Assembly (NCBI GenBank): GCA_030066015.1
Contig: JASJCL010000012.1
Span: 1-64,000, forward strand
Length of the DNA: 64,000 bases
Origin: Desulfosarcinaceae bacterium
Lineage (GTDB): Bacteria; Desulfobacterota; Desulfobacteria; Desulfobacterales; Desulfosarcinaceae
Direction: 5' to 3'
Shown: piece after piece, positions 54,509 to 64,000 of the stretch
How the letters are laid out: every line of letters begins with the position of its first letter
Position numbering within the stretch: the stretch's first letter is position 1
Made by a program: the position numbers and the translations under genes
The notes under the pieces: model-generated
What the model was told of the DNA's origin: nothing
The model's database searches: none
What the model saw: only the letters and a program-made list of their open reading frames with translations

Positions 54509-55699
54509 CTATACTGCCACCATCTCCGCACGGATCACCTCCCCCAAAATCGCCACGGCCCGCTCCAGGGAGTGGGGGTCGGCCATGGTAAAGTTTAGCC
54601 GCATCGTGCCCAGCCCTTGAGACGGCTCGGTGTAGAAAAATTTGCCGGGGACAAAGGCGGTACCGTGCTGCACGGCCCGATGATAAACCCTTTCCATATC
54701 GAGGCCCTCGGGTCCCTCGGACCAGACGAACATGCCGCCCTCGGGGCGTGACCAGTTGAAGCCGGCTGGGAAGTGGCGTTCCAAGGCGTCGAGCAGCGCC
54801 CGTTGCCGCGGTCGATAGAGGTTTAGGATTCGGGGCAGATGCTTTTCGAGGTGTCCGCCATCGAGGTAGATGGCGGCCAGGGCCTGACCCAGAGTGGAAG
54901 TGTGCAGGTCAACGCCCTGCTTGACCTTCACGAGGGCCTCCCGGAGGCGTCGGGGTGCCGCCACGAAGCCGATGCGCAAGCCCGGTGCGAATAGCTTGCT
55001 GAGCGTAGAGATGTAGGCCACATGGTCGGGTGCGAAACACTTTATCGGGGGCTGCGGCTCCCCGCGGTAGCGCAGCCCGCTGTAAGGATCGTCCTCGATG
55101 AGCAGCACGTCGTACCTCTGTATGAGCGCCGCGATCCGTTTGCGGCGCGCCAGCGAGAGGGTCCGACCGGTGGGGTTCTGAAAGGTGGGCACCAAATAGA
55201 CGAGCTTCACCGGTTCCCGGCAGAGCTGCGCTTCCAGCGCCTCAGGGATGACGCCGTCATCATCCGTGGCCAGCGAACAATAGCGGGGACCATAGGGACT
55301 GAACGCCTGGAGCGCCCCCAGATAGGTGGGCGCCTCCACCGCCACCGCATCACCGCGGCCGATGCAGACTTTTCCGAGTGCGTCGAGCACTCCCTGGGAT
55401 CCACTGGCGATGAGGATGTGATCCGCGGCGGCCGCTATCCCCTGGGCAGCCAGGTGGGGGACCAGGGCCTCCCGCAGAGGACCGAAGCCCTCGGTCGCCT
55501 CATATTGTAAGGCACCGGCACCATAGGTTGCGAGCGCCTGGTGGGTCAGCCGCTCGATGAGGTCCAGGGGGAAACTCTCTGGAGCCGGGATGCCGCCGGC
55601 CAGAGAGATCATCCCCGGCTGGTTGACCACTTTGAGAATCTCTCGAATGGCGTTGGTGCCAAGATCGGCCATTCTCGGTGCCAGCCACTGCTTCTCCAT
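54509..55699 (-). CDS. PLP-dependent aminotransferase, LysN/2-aminoadipate type
   Basis: The 396-residue fold-type I aminotransferase has the PLP lysine in STLSKLFAPGLRIGF, the substrate block FQNPTGRTLSLARR, and DDPYSGLRY. It resembles LysN/Aro8-like enzymes and the aminotransferase part of MocR regulators. It is divergent from the MocR gene at 55818 with an operator-like palindrome between, so it is probably the regulator's target. GGAGGGG upstream supports the ATG. Confidence 0.92.
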   Translation of the reverse strand: MEKQWLAPRMADLGTNAIREILKVVNQPGMISLAGGIPAPESFPLDLIERLTHQALATYGAGALQYEATEGFGPLREALVPHLAAQGIAAAADHILIASGSQGVLDALGKVCIGRGDAVAVEAPTYLGALQAFSPYGPRYCSLATDDDGVIPEALEAQLCREPVKLVYLVPTFQNPTGRTLSLARRKRIAALIQRYDVLLIEDDPYSGLRYRGEPQPPIKCFAPDHVAYISTLSKLFAPGLRIGFVAAPRRLREALVKVKQGVDLHTSTLGQALAAIYLDGGHLEKHLPRILNLYRPRQRALLDALERHFPAGFNWSRPEGGMFVWSEGPEGLDMERVYHRAVQHGTAFVPGKFFYTEPSQGLGTMRLNFTMADPHSLERAVAILGEVIRAEMVAV

Positions 55700-55721
55700 C
55701 TACCCCTCCATGCGTGCGTGA

Positions 55722-55743
55722 TGCAATTCACTTCTCGATTGCA
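55722..55743. promoter_or_regulatory. Operator-like inverted repeat between aminotransferase and MocR gene
   Basis: TGCAAT-N10-ATTGCA lies in the 118-bp divergent promoter region, 22 bp ahead of the aminotransferase start. It fits a MocR/GntR dimer site. MocR proteins commonly bind such sites upstream of a divergent target. Confidence 0.5.
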
Positions 55744-55817
55744 CTCTATCGAGGGGCTTGCTACAAGAACAGTCACAGAAATGATGTGTGGGCACCATAA
55801 CAGATAGAGAGGTCGCT

Positions 55818-57293
55818 ATGCCGACCCGCGTAAGCCCGCCGGATCGACCGCTGGCCAGAGCGTTCCGCTACGTGCGTCTGGCGGACGAACTCGAGGGCAA
55901 GATCCGCAGTGGCGTCTATCGGGTGGGAGAGAAACTGCCCTCCATCCGAAAATTGCGCGCCCGCACCGGCCTGAGCATCTCCACCGTTTACCAGAGCTAT
56001 ATCGAATTGGAAAAACGCGGTCTGGTGGAACCGCGGGTAAAGTCCGGCTACTTTGTCAAGGTACGCCGCGATCACTTACTGGCGACCCCGAAAACGCGCT
56101 CAACGCGTGTGGCGCCCACCCGGGTGGCCATCAACGACCTGACCCGCACCATCCTCTCCACCCTCAACGATCCGGGCATGGTTCAATTCGGTGGCGGCGC
56201 CCCGTCGCCGGAGCTGCTGCCCCACCGTCAACTGCTGCAGACCATCAAGGGGAACGGGTCGCGGCACTTGACGGCGGCCCTGACCCAATATCTGCCGGTG
56301 GAGGGGTTGGCGGACTTGCGCCGCCAGATCGCCCAGCGGATGCTGGGCTGCCGTCAGGCGTCCGTTCTGGATGAGCTGACCGTCACCAGCGGCTGTATGG
56401 AAGCCGTCAGCCTCTGCCTGCGGTCCGTGGCCAAACCCGGCGACACGGTCATCGTGGAATCCCCCACCTTCCATTGTCTCCTGCAGCTCATTGAGGATCT
56501 GGGGATGTTCGCCCTGGAACTGCCGGCCGACCCCCGCAGCGGTATCGACCTGAAGGAGATGGAAAGGGCAATCTCCCGCCATCGGGTGGCAGCCTGCATC
56601 TTCATCAGCAACTTTCAGAACCCGCTGGGCTACGCTCAGCCGCCGGCTGAGAAACAAGCCCTCGTTCAACTTCTGAACGATGCGGAGATCCCCATCATCG
56701 AAGATGATATCTACGGAGAGATGTACTTCGGTGAGAAACGACCGGCGACGTTGAAGCAGTTCGACCGCAAGGGGCTGGTGCTCTATTGTGCCAGCTTTTC
56801 CAAAACCCTCTCACCGGGGCTGCGAGTGGGCTGGACTCTGGCTGGCCGCTATACCGCGGCCGTTCAGCGCCTCAAGATCAACACCAGCATCACCACCGCC
56901 ACCTTGAATCAATTCATGCTGTCCGAATTCCTCAAAACCGGCGCCTACGACCGCCACCTGAGACGCCTGCGCATGGCCCTGAAGACCCAGGTCAGCAATG
57001 CGGCGATGGCCATTGGCCGACATTTTCCTGCCGACACTCGTCTGACATCGCCGGCAGGGGGGCTGCTATTGTGGGTGGAATTGCCCGAAGGCGCAGACAG
57101 CCTGAGAATCTTCAATGCCGCCCGCCAGAAGCGGATCACCTTCCTGCCGGGCGTGATCAATTCCGCCGATCCCGAACGCTACCGCAGTTGTCTGCGCATC
57201 AGCTGCGCCCAGCCATGGAGCGACACCCACGAGGCGGCCATGGCAACACTGGGACGCCTGGTAAAGGCGGATATCGATGACCATGGTCACTGA
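55818..57293 (+). CDS. MocR-type transcriptional regulator (GntR HTH-aminotransferase fusion)
   Basis: The 491-residue protein has an N-terminal winged helix (GVYRVGEKLPSIRKLRARTGLSIS) and a C-terminal aminotransferase-like PLP domain with NFQNPLGYAQP and the PLP lysine in ASFSKTLSPGLRVGW. The ATG at 55818 has GAGAGG five bases upstream. An in-frame ATG at 55788 is less likely. It probably controls the divergent aminotransferase in response to an amino acid or PLP. Its 3' end overlaps the opposing peptidase gene by 7 bp. Confidence 0.93.
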   Translation: MPTRVSPPDRPLARAFRYVRLADELEGKIRSGVYRVGEKLPSIRKLRARTGLSISTVYQSYIELEKRGLVEPRVKSGYFVKVRRDHLLATPKTRSTRVAPTRVAINDLTRTILSTLNDPGMVQFGGGAPSPELLPHRQLLQTIKGNGSRHLTAALTQYLPVEGLADLRRQIAQRMLGCRQASVLDELTVTSGCMEAVSLCLRSVAKPGDTVIVESPTFHCLLQLIEDLGMFALELPADPRSGIDLKEMERAISRHRVAACIFISNFQNPLGYAQPPAEKQALVQLLNDAEIPIIEDDIYGEMYFGEKRPATLKQFDRKGLVLYCASFSKTLSPGLRVGWTLAGRYTAAVQRLKINTSITTATLNQFMLSEFLKTGAYDRHLRRLRMALKTQVSNAAMAIGRHFPADTRLTSPAGGLLLWVELPEGADSLRIFNAARQKRITFLPGVINSADPERYRSCLRISCAQPWSDTHEAAMATLGRLVKADIDDHGH

Positions 57294-58678
57294 GCACAGG
57301 CGGCTTCGACGTCCGATATGGTTTTCGGGATGGGGGGACCGAGGACCCTGGCCGCCGTTGCGGTGATGTGGAGGTCGTCTTCGATGCGGATCCCGCCGAA
57401 GTCCACATACGCGTCGAGACGATCGTAGCGGATGTGTTCCGAAAAACGACCCTCCTTCCGCCACTGGGCGATAAGGGCCGGGATGAAGTAAAGCCCGGGT
57501 TCCACGGTCACCACGAACCCCTCCGCCAGCTCGCGCCCCAATCGCAGGGCGCTGAGACCGAACTGATCGCTGCGCGGCACTGCGTTGGAATACCCCACGC
57601 GATCCTCGCCCAGATTCTCCATGTCATGCACATCAAGTCCCAGCATGTGTCCGAGCCCATGGGGCATGAAGAGGGCGTGGGCGCCTTTGGCAACGATCTC
57701 GACGGGATCCCCGCGCATCAGTCCCAGGCCCACCATGCCGGTGGCGATCCGTTCCATCGCCGCCAGATGGACCTCCCGGAAGGCGATTCCCGGGCGCAGC
57801 AACTCGATGGCCCGCAACTGCGCATCCAAGACGATGGTGTAGATTTCCGCCTGTTTCTGGCTGAAACGGCCGGAAACGGGAAATGTGCGCGTAATGTCGC
57901 TGGCATAATGGCGCCGCGAGACCGCACCGCTGTCATTGAGGACCAGCTGTCCGTTCTGCAGGGTTTGGTGATGGTGGGGATTGTGGAGAACCTCGCCGGA
58001 ACTGGTGAGGATGGGGGCAAAAGCCAGTTCGGCGGCGCCGGCGGCATAGCATCGGCCGCGAAGACGCGCGGCGATCTTATACTCGGGACACCCCGGTCGG
58101 ACGGCCGCCATGGCGTCGATATGCATCTCGCGCGTGACGGCGAGGGCGGCCTCGATCTCGGCGATCTCTGCCGCTGTCTTCGTCGAGCGCTGGGCGATAA
58201 TGATGGCCAGAAGGGGCTCTGAAACCTGCATCTCAACCGCTTCGGGCGAAAGATCGAAGAGCCGGGCCAGGATCAACCGGTGGCGGTCCCGATAAGGGGG
58301 CAGCACATGGATAGGCCGTCCGGCAACCCGGGCTTGCTCGAGTTTGGGGGCCAGCGCCGCCAGTGGCTGCACGGTGTTCACCGCGACGGCCTCGGCCTGC
58401 TCCGCTAACGGGGTCTGGGGCCCCGTCCACACCTGAGCGACAGAATCGAGGTCGTCACCAAAGAGAATTTCCCCCCCGGCGTCGACGTCGATGAGGGCCG
58501 CCAGGTCGGGCCGATCGAGGCCCCAATAATAGAGAAAGCAGCTGTCCTGTCTGAAGGGGTAGCAATTGTCGGCAAAGTTCACCGGACTTTCGCTGTTGCC
58601 TAAAAAGAGAATCAGGCCGGCGTCCATACGCCGGCGCAGGTCCTCGCGGCGCTGGCGATAGACCTTGGCTGCAAACAT
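57287..58678 (-). CDS. pepP: Xaa-Pro aminopeptidase (M24B)
   Basis: The 463-residue pita-bread metallopeptidase shows the five-ligand pattern: Asp in LNDSGAVS, Asp in SDITRTFPVSG, His in HGLGHMLGLDVHD, Glu in VTVEPGLYF and Glu in GIRIEDDL. It removes N-terminal residues ahead of proline. The ATG at 58678 with GGAGG upstream is preferred over a GTG at 58708. It lies 49 bp upstream of the dppF stop region on the same strand side and may work with the peptide importer to use imported peptides. Confidence 0.92.
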   Translation of the reverse strand: MFAAKVYRQRREDLRRRMDAGLILFLGNSESPVNFADNCYPFRQDSCFLYYWGLDRPDLAALIDVDAGGEILFGDDLDSVAQVWTGPQTPLAEQAEAVAVNTVQPLAALAPKLEQARVAGRPIHVLPPYRDRHRLILARLFDLSPEAVEMQVSEPLLAIIIAQRSTKTAAEIAEIEAALAVTREMHIDAMAAVRPGCPEYKIAARLRGRCYAAGAAELAFAPILTSSGEVLHNPHHHQTLQNGQLVLNDSGAVSRRHYASDITRTFPVSGRFSQKQAEIYTIVLDAQLRAIELLRPGIAFREVHLAAMERIATGMVGLGLMRGDPVEIVAKGAHALFMPHGLGHMLGLDVHDMENLGEDRVGYSNAVPRSDQFGLSALRLGRELAEGFVVTVEPGLYFIPALIAQWRKEGRFSEHIRYDRLDAYVDFGGIRIEDDLHITATAARVLGPPIPKTISDVEAACAQ

Positions 58679-58726
58679 GGCGCCTCCGATTGGCGTTGGG
58701 GTTGACACGGCCTAATCGCTGAATCG

Positions 58727-59731
58727 CTATGGCTGGGCCACATGGCAGGCCACCTGGGCGTCCCCCACGCGGCGCACTTCAGGCACCTCCTTCGGGCAGC
58801 GACCGATCACCTCTGGGCAGCGGGGATGAAACGGGCAGCCTGGTGGCGGGGCGATGGGGGAGGGCAGTTCCCCCTTTAGCATGATGCGCTCCTTGGCGCG
58901 AAACGGATCGGCGATGGGCGTAGCGGAAAGCAGGGCTTTGGTATAAGGGTGACGCGGCCGCATGAAGACCGTGTCACGCGCCGCAAATTCCACCGCTTTC
59001 CCCAGATACATCACCATCACCTCGTCGGCGATGTGTTTGACCACGGAGAGGTCGTGGCTGATGAAGAGATAGGCCAGGTTGTACCGCGCCTGAAGATCGG
59101 CGAGGAGATTGAGAATCTGGGCTTGGATGGACACGTCCAGGGCGGAGACCGGTTCGTCTAAAACGATGATCTCGGGTTGCAGCATGAGCGCCCGGGCAAT
59201 GGCGATGCGCTGACGCTGGCCGCCGGAGAACATGTGGGGGTAGCGGTCGTAATGCTCGGGGCGCAGGCCCACCTGCTCGAGCATCTCATATGCGGCGCGC
59301 CGCCGGACATCCTTGGACTGATCGGTGTTCACCAGCAGGGGTTCTTCCAATGCCATGCCGATCTTCTGGCGGGGATTCAGCGACCCGTATGGATCCTGAA
59401 AGACGATCTGCACCTTGCGCTGGTCGTGGCTGCCGGCGCTCCCGTTATGGCCATGAAAGGAGAAGCGGCCGGAGGTGGGGGCTTCGATCTTGGTGACCAG
59501 CCGTGCCAGCGTGGATTTACCGCAGCCCGACTCGCCCACCACGGCCAGCGTTTTCCCCCGGTAAAGGGAGAAGCTGGCCTCGCTGAGGGCTCGCAAAATG
59601 GCGGGTTTGCGGAATCCACCACGGTGGATCTCGTAGAAGCGCGAGAGCTTGTCGGCCTGGAAGACCAATTCATTCGTGTGGCGATCCGCATTCACGCGGC
59701 TGTCTTCATTCATGGAGCGATTGTCCGTCAT
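58727..59731 (-). CDS. dppF: Oligopeptide/dipeptide ABC transporter ATP-binding protein (DppF/OppF type)
   Basis: The 334-residue ATPase has Walker [10 protein letters not shown], signature [15 protein letters not shown], Walker [13 protein letters not shown] and the C-terminal Opp/Dpp extension with Cys-rich GCPFHPRCP. That extension may bind a 4Fe-4S cluster as in related ATPases. The ATG overlaps the upstream dppD stop by four bases (ATGA), so the two are translated together. Confidence 0.94.
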   Translation of the reverse strand: MTDNRSMNEDSRVNADRHTNELVFQADKLSRFYEIHRGGFRKPAILRALSEASFSLYRGKTLAVVGESGCGKSTLARLVTKIEAPTSGRFSFHGHNGSAGSHDQRKVQIVFQDPYGSLNPRQKIGMALEEPLLVNTDQSKDVRRRAAYEMLEQVGLRPEHYDRYPHMFSGGQRQRIAIARALMLQPEIIVLDEPVSALDVSIQAQILNLLADLQARYNLAYLFISHDLSVVKHIADEVMVMYLGKAVEFAARDTVFMRPRHPYTKALLSATPIADPFRAKERIMLKGELPSPIAPPPGCPFHPRCPEVIGRCPKEVPEVRRVGDAQVACHVAQP

Positions 59732-60732
59732 GAGACCACCTCCCGGCCCGCTGAGGTCAAATCGATGTTCTGGCCCTCATCCAGGGGGTAGTGGCACAGG
59801 GCACGGCCGAGATGTTCGGGTGCCTCGTTGGGAATTACCGTCCGGCAGTAGTCGGTGGCGTAGGAACACCGCGGTGAAAAGAGGCACCCCTTGGGTTTGT
59901 CGAACTGGCCCGGTACGACCCCTGGAATGGAGGGCAGATGGCGCGTGGTGGCCCGTTCCGGCAGGGCCGCCAGCAAAGCGGCCGTGTAGGGGTGGTGGGG
60001 ATTGTCAAACAGCTCCTTGATCGTCTGCTTCTCCACCTGCTGACCCGCGTATTGTACGGCCACCCGCTGGGCGGTTTCGGCCACCACCCCCATGTCGTGG
60101 GTAATGAGGATGAGGGCCATGCCGGTTTTCTCCTGGAGTTTGAGCAGTAGCTCGAGGATTTGGGCCTGGATGGTCACGTCCAGGGCCGTGGTGGGTTCGT
60201 CGGCGATGAGCAGGCGGGGGTTGCAGGCGATGGCCATGGCGATCATGACCCGTTGGTTCATGCCGCCGGACATTTGATGGGGAAAGACGGACAAGCGTTT
60301 CCGGGGCTCAGGGATCCCTACCTGGTCGAGCAGCTCCACGGCTCGCTCACGCCGGGCCCGGCGGTCCATGGAGAGATGGGTCTTGAGGGCTTCGGTGAGC
60401 TGAAACCCCACCGTAAAGCAAGGATTGAGGCTGGTCATGGGCTCCTGGAAGATCATGGCGATCTCCTTGCCGATCACCCGCCGGCGTGACTTGATAGAGA
60501 TGCTGAGCAGGTCGCGTCCGTCGAATCTGAGGGTGTCGGCGGTGACCTTGGCCGTCCAGGGCAGCAGCCCCATGAGGGCCAGCATGGCCACCGACTTGCC
60601 CGACCCGGATTCCCCCACAATGGAGACCACGTCCTCGGGATTGACGTTCAAAGAGAAGCGATCGACCGCAGTGAACATTCCGCTGGCAGTCTGAAAGGCG
60701 ACGGTTAGATCTTTGATTTCAAGTAGCGCCAT
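59728..60732 (-). CDS. dppD: Oligopeptide/dipeptide ABC transporter ATP-binding protein (DppD/OppD type)
   Basis: The 334-residue ATPase has Walker [10 protein letters not shown], signature [15 protein letters not shown], Walker [13 protein letters not shown] and the C-terminal [13 protein letters not shown] extension. The ATG at 60732 has GGAGT upstream, so the longer reading to 60855 is rejected because it runs into dppC. It pairs with DppF. Confidence 0.94.
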   Translation of the reverse strand: MALLEIKDLTVAFQTASGMFTAVDRFSLNVNPEDVVSIVGESGSGKSVAMLALMGLLPWTAKVTADTLRFDGRDLLSISIKSRRRVIGKEIAMIFQEPMTSLNPCFTVGFQLTEALKTHLSMDRRARRERAVELLDQVGIPEPRKRLSVFPHQMSGGMNQRVMIAMAIACNPRLLIADEPTTALDVTIQAQILELLLKLQEKTGMALILITHDMGVVAETAQRVAVQYAGQQVEKQTIKELFDNPHHPYTAALLAALPERATTRHLPSIPGVVPGQFDKPKGCLFSPRCSYATDYCRTVIPNEAPEHLGRALCHYPLDEGQNIDLTSAGREVVS

Positions 60733-60746
60733 TTTACTCCACTGAA

Positions 60747-61664
60747 TTACGATCGTTTGAGTTTGGGATCGAGGGCGTCCCGCAGACCGTCCCCCATGAG
60801 GTTGATGGCCACCACGGTGGTAAGGATGGCCAAGCCCGGAAAGGTCACCACCCACCAGGCCCGCAGTATAAATTCACGCGCCTCGGCCAGCATGGTACCC
60901 CACTCCGGTGTCGGGGGCTGGGCGCCCAGTCCGAGAAATCCAAGGGCGGCGGCGTCAAGAATGGCCGAAGAGAAACTCAGGGCGGCTTGAACGATGAGGG
61001 GCGCCATGCAGTTGGGCAGTATGGTGACGAACATCAGCCGCAGACGCTTGACGCCGATCACCCGCGCGGCAGTGACGTAGTCGCGCGACATCTCGCTCAT
61101 CACCGCCGCCCGGGTTAACCGCACGTAGTGGGGCTGTTGGACGATGGCGATCGCGATCATGGCGTTGGTCAAGCTGGGCCCCAGAATGGCCACCAGCACC
61201 AGGGCCAGAAGCAGGCTGGGAAAGGCCAAAAAGATGTCCATGAGACGCATGATGATCGTATCCACCCGACCGCGGAAATAGCCGGCCGTCACACCCAAAA
61301 GGATCCCCACAGAAAGCGCGATGGACACCACGATGCAGCCGATGAAAAGGGAATAGCGCGAACCGTGAATCAGCCGCGAAAGGATATCGCGCCCCACTGC
61401 ATCGGTTCCGAGTATAAACGCCGTCGACCCCCCCTCTTCCCAGAAGGGGGGCTGCAGAAAGGCGTCCCGATATTGCTGGTTGGGCGCATGGGGAGCGAGG
61501 ACGTCGGCGAAGATGGCCACAAGGATGACGGCGATGAAGAAGATCAGCCCCATGACGGCGCCGCGGTTCTCGGTGAAATAGGACCAGAACTCCTTGAGCA
61601 GGGCGATGCGCCCCCCTTGACGGGTATCGAGCTTCTCCGTGTTTTCTGCGACTGTGTCCGTCAT
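60747..61664 (-). CDS. dppC: Dipeptide ABC transporter permease (DppC type)
   Basis: The 305-residue permease has an OppC-type N-terminal extension, six helices and the EAA loop ([26 protein letters not shown]). [21 protein letters not shown] is the DppC signature region. The ATG at 61664 lies 2 bp after the dppB stop. A longer reading to 61811 overlaps dppB and is rejected. Confidence 0.94.
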   Translation of the reverse strand: MTDTVAENTEKLDTRQGGRIALLKEFWSYFTENRGAVMGLIFFIAVILVAIFADVLAPHAPNQQYRDAFLQPPFWEEGGSTAFILGTDAVGRDILSRLIHGSRYSLFIGCIVVSIALSVGILLGVTAGYFRGRVDTIIMRLMDIFLAFPSLLLALVLVAILGPSLTNAMIAIAIVQQPHYVRLTRAAVMSEMSRDYVTAARVIGVKRLRLMFVTILPNCMAPLIVQAALSFSSAILDAAALGFLGLGAQPPTPEWGTMLAEAREFILRAWWVVTFPGLAILTTVVAINLMGDGLRDALDPKLKRS

Positions 61665-61666
61665 AG

Positions 61667-62677
61667 CTAATCCGTATGTCTGATCTGAGGGTTGATAAGG
61701 CCGTAGAGCAGATCCACGAAGAGGTTCACCGACATGACAATGGCGGCGATGAGCAACAGCCCCCCCTGGACCGAGGGGTAGTCGCGCCGCGAGATGGAAT
61801 CCACCATCCACTTGCCGATGCCGGGCCAGGAGAAGATGGTTTCGGTCAGAATGGCGCCGGCGAAGAGCACCCCTACCTGCAGGCCGATGACGGTGACCAC
61901 CGGTATGAGGGCGTTGCGCAGGGCGTGCAGCCCGATCACCCGCCCGGGGCCGAGGCCCTTGGCTTTGGCAGTGCGCACGTAGTCTTCGCCGAGCACTTCG
62001 AGCATGGCGGAGCGGGTTTGGCGCGCAATCACGGCCATGGGAATGGTGGAGAGGACGATGGAGGGGAGAATCATGTGCCGAACGGCGGAAAGAAAGGCCC
62101 CCTTCTCGCCGGAAAGCAAACTGTCAATGAGCATGAAACCCGTCACCGGTTCGAAGAAGAAGAGCAATGAGATGCGGCCGGAAACGGGTGTCCAGCGCAG
62201 AATACCCGAAAAGAGGATGATCAGCAGCAGTCCCCACCAGAAGATGGGCATGGAGTAGCCGGTGAGAGCAGTGCCCATCACCGTATGATCAAAAACAGAG
62301 CCCCGTCGGACCGCAGCGATAATCCCGGCGGGTAGCCCGAAGAGCACGGCCAGAAAGATGGCGCACAGCGACAATTCGGCGGTGGCCGGAAAGAGGGTCA
62401 TGAACTCTTCGATGACGGGCCGTCTGGTGATGATGGACTTGCCCAAGTCGCCGCCGGCGATCTGCTTCAAATAGGATCCGTACTGCACCAGAATGGGTCG
62501 GTCGAAGCCGAACTCTTTCATCAGACGAGCGTGGCGCTCTTCGGTCATGCCGCGTTCTCCCGCCATGAGCAAAACAGGATCGCCGGGCAGCAGGCGGATG
62601 AAAACAAAGGCGATCAGGGTAACCCCGAAGAAGGTTGGCAACAAGACGCCCAGTTTGCGCAAGATAAAGGTAATCAT
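61667..62677 (-). CDS. dppB: Dipeptide ABC transporter permease (DppB type)
   Basis: The 336-residue permease has the DppB N-terminus (RKLGVLLPTFFGVTLIAFVFIRLLPGDP) and the EAA loop (RTAKAKGLGPGRVIGLHALRNALIPVV). It partners DppC in the membrane channel. It follows dppA by about 90 bp that contain a strong hairpin. Confidence 0.94.
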   Translation of the reverse strand: MITFILRKLGVLLPTFFGVTLIAFVFIRLLPGDPVLLMAGERGMTEERHARLMKEFGFDRPILVQYGSYLKQIAGGDLGKSIITRRPVIEEFMTLFPATAELSLCAIFLAVLFGLPAGIIAAVRRGSVFDHTVMGTALTGYSMPIFWWGLLLIILFSGILRWTPVSGRISLLFFFEPVTGFMLIDSLLSGEKGAFLSAVRHMILPSIVLSTIPMAVIARQTRSAMLEVLGEDYVRTAKAKGLGPGRVIGLHALRNALIPVVTVIGLQVGVLFAGAILTETIFSWPGIGKWMVDSISRRDYPSVQGGLLLIAAIVMSVNLFVDLLYGLINPQIRHTD

Positions 62678-62702
62678 GGGAATCGCATCTCAGTTGAGCT
62701 TG

Positions 62703-62741
62703 GATCACCGACGGGGCGAGGAAATCACCCCGCCGGTGATC
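62703..62741 (-). terminator. Strong intercistronic hairpin between dppA and dppB
   Basis: Outer arms GATCACCG/CGGTGATC (62703-62710, 62734-62741) and inner arms CGGGG/CCCCG (62712-62716, 62728-62732) are separated by one mismatch, with an 11-nt loop. Such structures after the binding-protein gene often partly terminate or stabilise the upstream message. This would let DppA be made in excess over the permease. Confidence 0.6.
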
Positions 62742-62765
62742 TGTCGGTTTACGTTAGGATGTCCT

Positions 62766-64000
62766 TTATTTTAGGTCTACGCCATAGAAAATATGGCCGC
62801 CGAAAGGATCGATGCGGTAGTCGACCACCTCCTTGCGCACCGGCTCGAAGACAATACTGTGGGCAATGGTGGCCCAGGGCGCCTGCTCCTTGAAGACCAC
62901 CTGAGCCTGCTTGTAGAGGTTGGTCCGTTCGGCCGGATCGGAAACCCGTTTGGCCTTCTGAATGAGGGCTTCGAACTCGTCGTGGCAGAAGTTGGCCCGG
63001 TTGGAGCCCCCCACGCCGTCGCAGCCCAGGAGAACGGCCAGGAAGTTATCCGGGTCGCCGTTGTCGCCGGTCCAACCAAGGAGTACGGCCCCGTCGCGGT
63101 CCTTGTCCTTGGAGCGCTTGAGATACTCGCCCCACTCGTAAGAGACGATCTCAGCCTTTACGCCGATCTTCTCGAAGTCGGCCTGGATTACCTCGGCCAT
63201 GCGGCGGGCGTTGGGGTTGTAGGGCCGCTGCACGGGCATGGCCCAGATCTTCATCGACAGGTTCTGCAGGCCGGCCTCGGCCAGCATCTTCTTGGCGCCT
63301 TCCGGATCGTAAGGGTCGTCGACGATGTCGTCGTTGTAAGACCAGATCGTTGGTGGGATGGGGTTTTTGGCCACCTTGCCGGCACCCTGGAAGACGGCAT
63401 CCAAAATGGCCTGTTTGTTAATGGCCATGTTGAGGGCCTTGCGCACCTTGGGATTATCGAACGGGGCCATCATGGTGTTGTAGGCCAAATAGCCCACGTT
63501 GAGGCCCTCTTGGCTAAGCAGATTGATCTCCTTGTCGGTCTTCATGGCTTCGAGGTCCGCCGGGTTGGGGTAGGGCATCACGTGGCACTCGCCGGCTTTG
63601 AGCTTTTGGTAGCGCACCGAGGCGTCCGGCGTGATGGCGAAGACCAAGTTGTCAATGGGCGCCTTGCCGGCCCAGTAGTCGGGGTGGGCCTTGTAGCGGA
63701 TAACGGCGTCCTTCTGATAGGCCACCAGTTGGAAGGGACCGGTACCGGCAGGATGCAGGTCGATCTTCTCGGGAGTGCCGGCTTTCATCAGCATGTCGGC
63801 CTGCTCTTTGGAGAAGATGGAAGCAAAGTCCATGGCCAGGTTGGCGATCATGGGCGCCTCGGGACGCGTCAAAACGAACTTGACGGTGTAGTCATCCACC
63901 TTGACGATCTCTTTGAGCAGATCGGGCATAGACATCCCCTCGAAGTATTCGTAGGCACCGGGGGTGACCTTGTGGAAGGGATGGTTCTTGTCCAACTGCC
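62766..64000 (-). CDS. dppA: Dipeptide ABC transporter substrate-binding protein (DppA type), 5' end outside window
   Basis: The C-terminal 411 or so residues of a DppA/OppA-family (SBP_bac_5) protein are visible, including GTGPFQLVAYQKDAVIRYKA, LNMAINKQAILDAV and the C-terminal VLLGWTGDNGDPDNF block. The reading frame is open to the window edge, so signal peptide and start lie beyond 64000. It delivers peptides to the DppBC channel and is first in the dpp gene order. Confidence 0.95.
   Translation of the reverse strand, partial: QLDKNHPFHKVTPGAYEYFEGMSMPDLLKEIVKVDDYTVKFVLTRPEAPMIANLAMDFASIFSKEQADMLMKAGTPEKIDLHPAGTGPFQLVAYQKDAVIRYKAHPDYWAGKAPIDNLVFAITPDASVRYQKLKAGECHVMPYPNPADLEAMKTDKEINLLSQEGLNVGYLAYNTMMAPFDNPKVRKALNMAINKQAILDAVFQGAGKVAKNPIPPTIWSYNDDIVDDPYDPEGAKKMLAEAGLQNLSMKIWAMPVQRPYNPNARRMAEVIQADFEKIGVKAEIVSYEWGEYLKRSKDKDRDGAVLLGWTGDNGDPDNFLAVLLGCDGVGGSNRANFCHDEFEALIQKAKRVSDPAERTNLYKQAQVVFKEQAPWATIAHSIVFEPVRKEVVDYRIDPFGGHIFYGVDLK

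Overview
The window is a GC-rich, densely packed bacterial chromosome segment. Rubrerythrin and a ferritin-like protein, an NfnAB/sulfide-dehydrogenase-type flavoprotein pair, a DUF362 ferredoxin-like protein, MJ0042-type zinc ribbons, a multihaem cytochrome and a UGA-encoded selenoprotein together suggest an anaerobic or microaerobic Desulfobacterota (Deltaproteobacteria)-like organism. The complete glyoxylate shunt with AceK is more typical of Gammaproteobacteria, so the assignment is tentative. No rRNA, tRNA, CRISPR array or insertion sequence was recognised.

Region 1 (about 0.8-18 kb, all on the minus strand) is a long co-directional chemosensory gene train. In transcription order it holds: a CheB with an N-terminal zinc ribbon, a double-Cache chemoreceptor, CheW, CheY, a HAMP-only membrane protein, a giant CheA, a PATAN-receiver-CheB-like protein, a second CheB-like protein, a zinc-ribbon ParA ATPase, another HAMP-only protein, a TauE/SafE (TSUP) permease, and an SsuC/SsuB/SsuA-type ABC importer. 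An Slp-type lipoprotein follows. Several junctions overlap, so the sensory and transport halves look transcriptionally and translationally coupled. Three features are unusual. There is no CheR. Two of the three CheB-like proteins have lost the catalytic Ser and His. The CheA carries a duplicated pair of HPt domains in which a phosphorylatable His copy alternates with a copy that has Asp at that position. This is my best candidate for an undescribed system: a chemosensory array wired to uptake and efflux of an oxyanion or sulfonate.

Region 2 (18-31 kb) holds an outer-membrane barrel, a zinc-ribbon protein with rubrerythrin, lnt-prfB (prfB with the programmed +1 frameshift), the NfnAB-like pair, tatD, a MoxR/COG3825 VWA pair and a short MetE-like protein. 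Region 3 (31-40.5 kb) holds a small Zn protein, tatA, an FG-GAP lipoprotein with a dihaem cytochrome, ssb, DUF362, a THUMP rRNA methyltransferase, ggt and a ferritin-like protein. Region 4 (40.6-47 kb) starts with a 16-bp tandem repeat array whose units each contain an invariant hairpin. It continues with an OleA-like thiolase and aceK-aceB-aceA, the glyoxylate bypass and its regulator.

Region 5 (47-58.7 kb) contains a zinc-ribbon membrane protein, a thioesterase, a VanZ-like protein, ettA, a YihY/BrkB protein, a peroxiredoxin-like selenoprotein with Sec at the peroxidatic position, a 2TM protein, a divergent aminotransferase/MocR regulator pair and an Xaa-Pro aminopeptidase. Region 6 (58.7-64 kb) is a dipeptide/oligopeptide ABC importer operon (dppABCDF order), with dppA running off the window end and a large hairpin between dppA and dppB.
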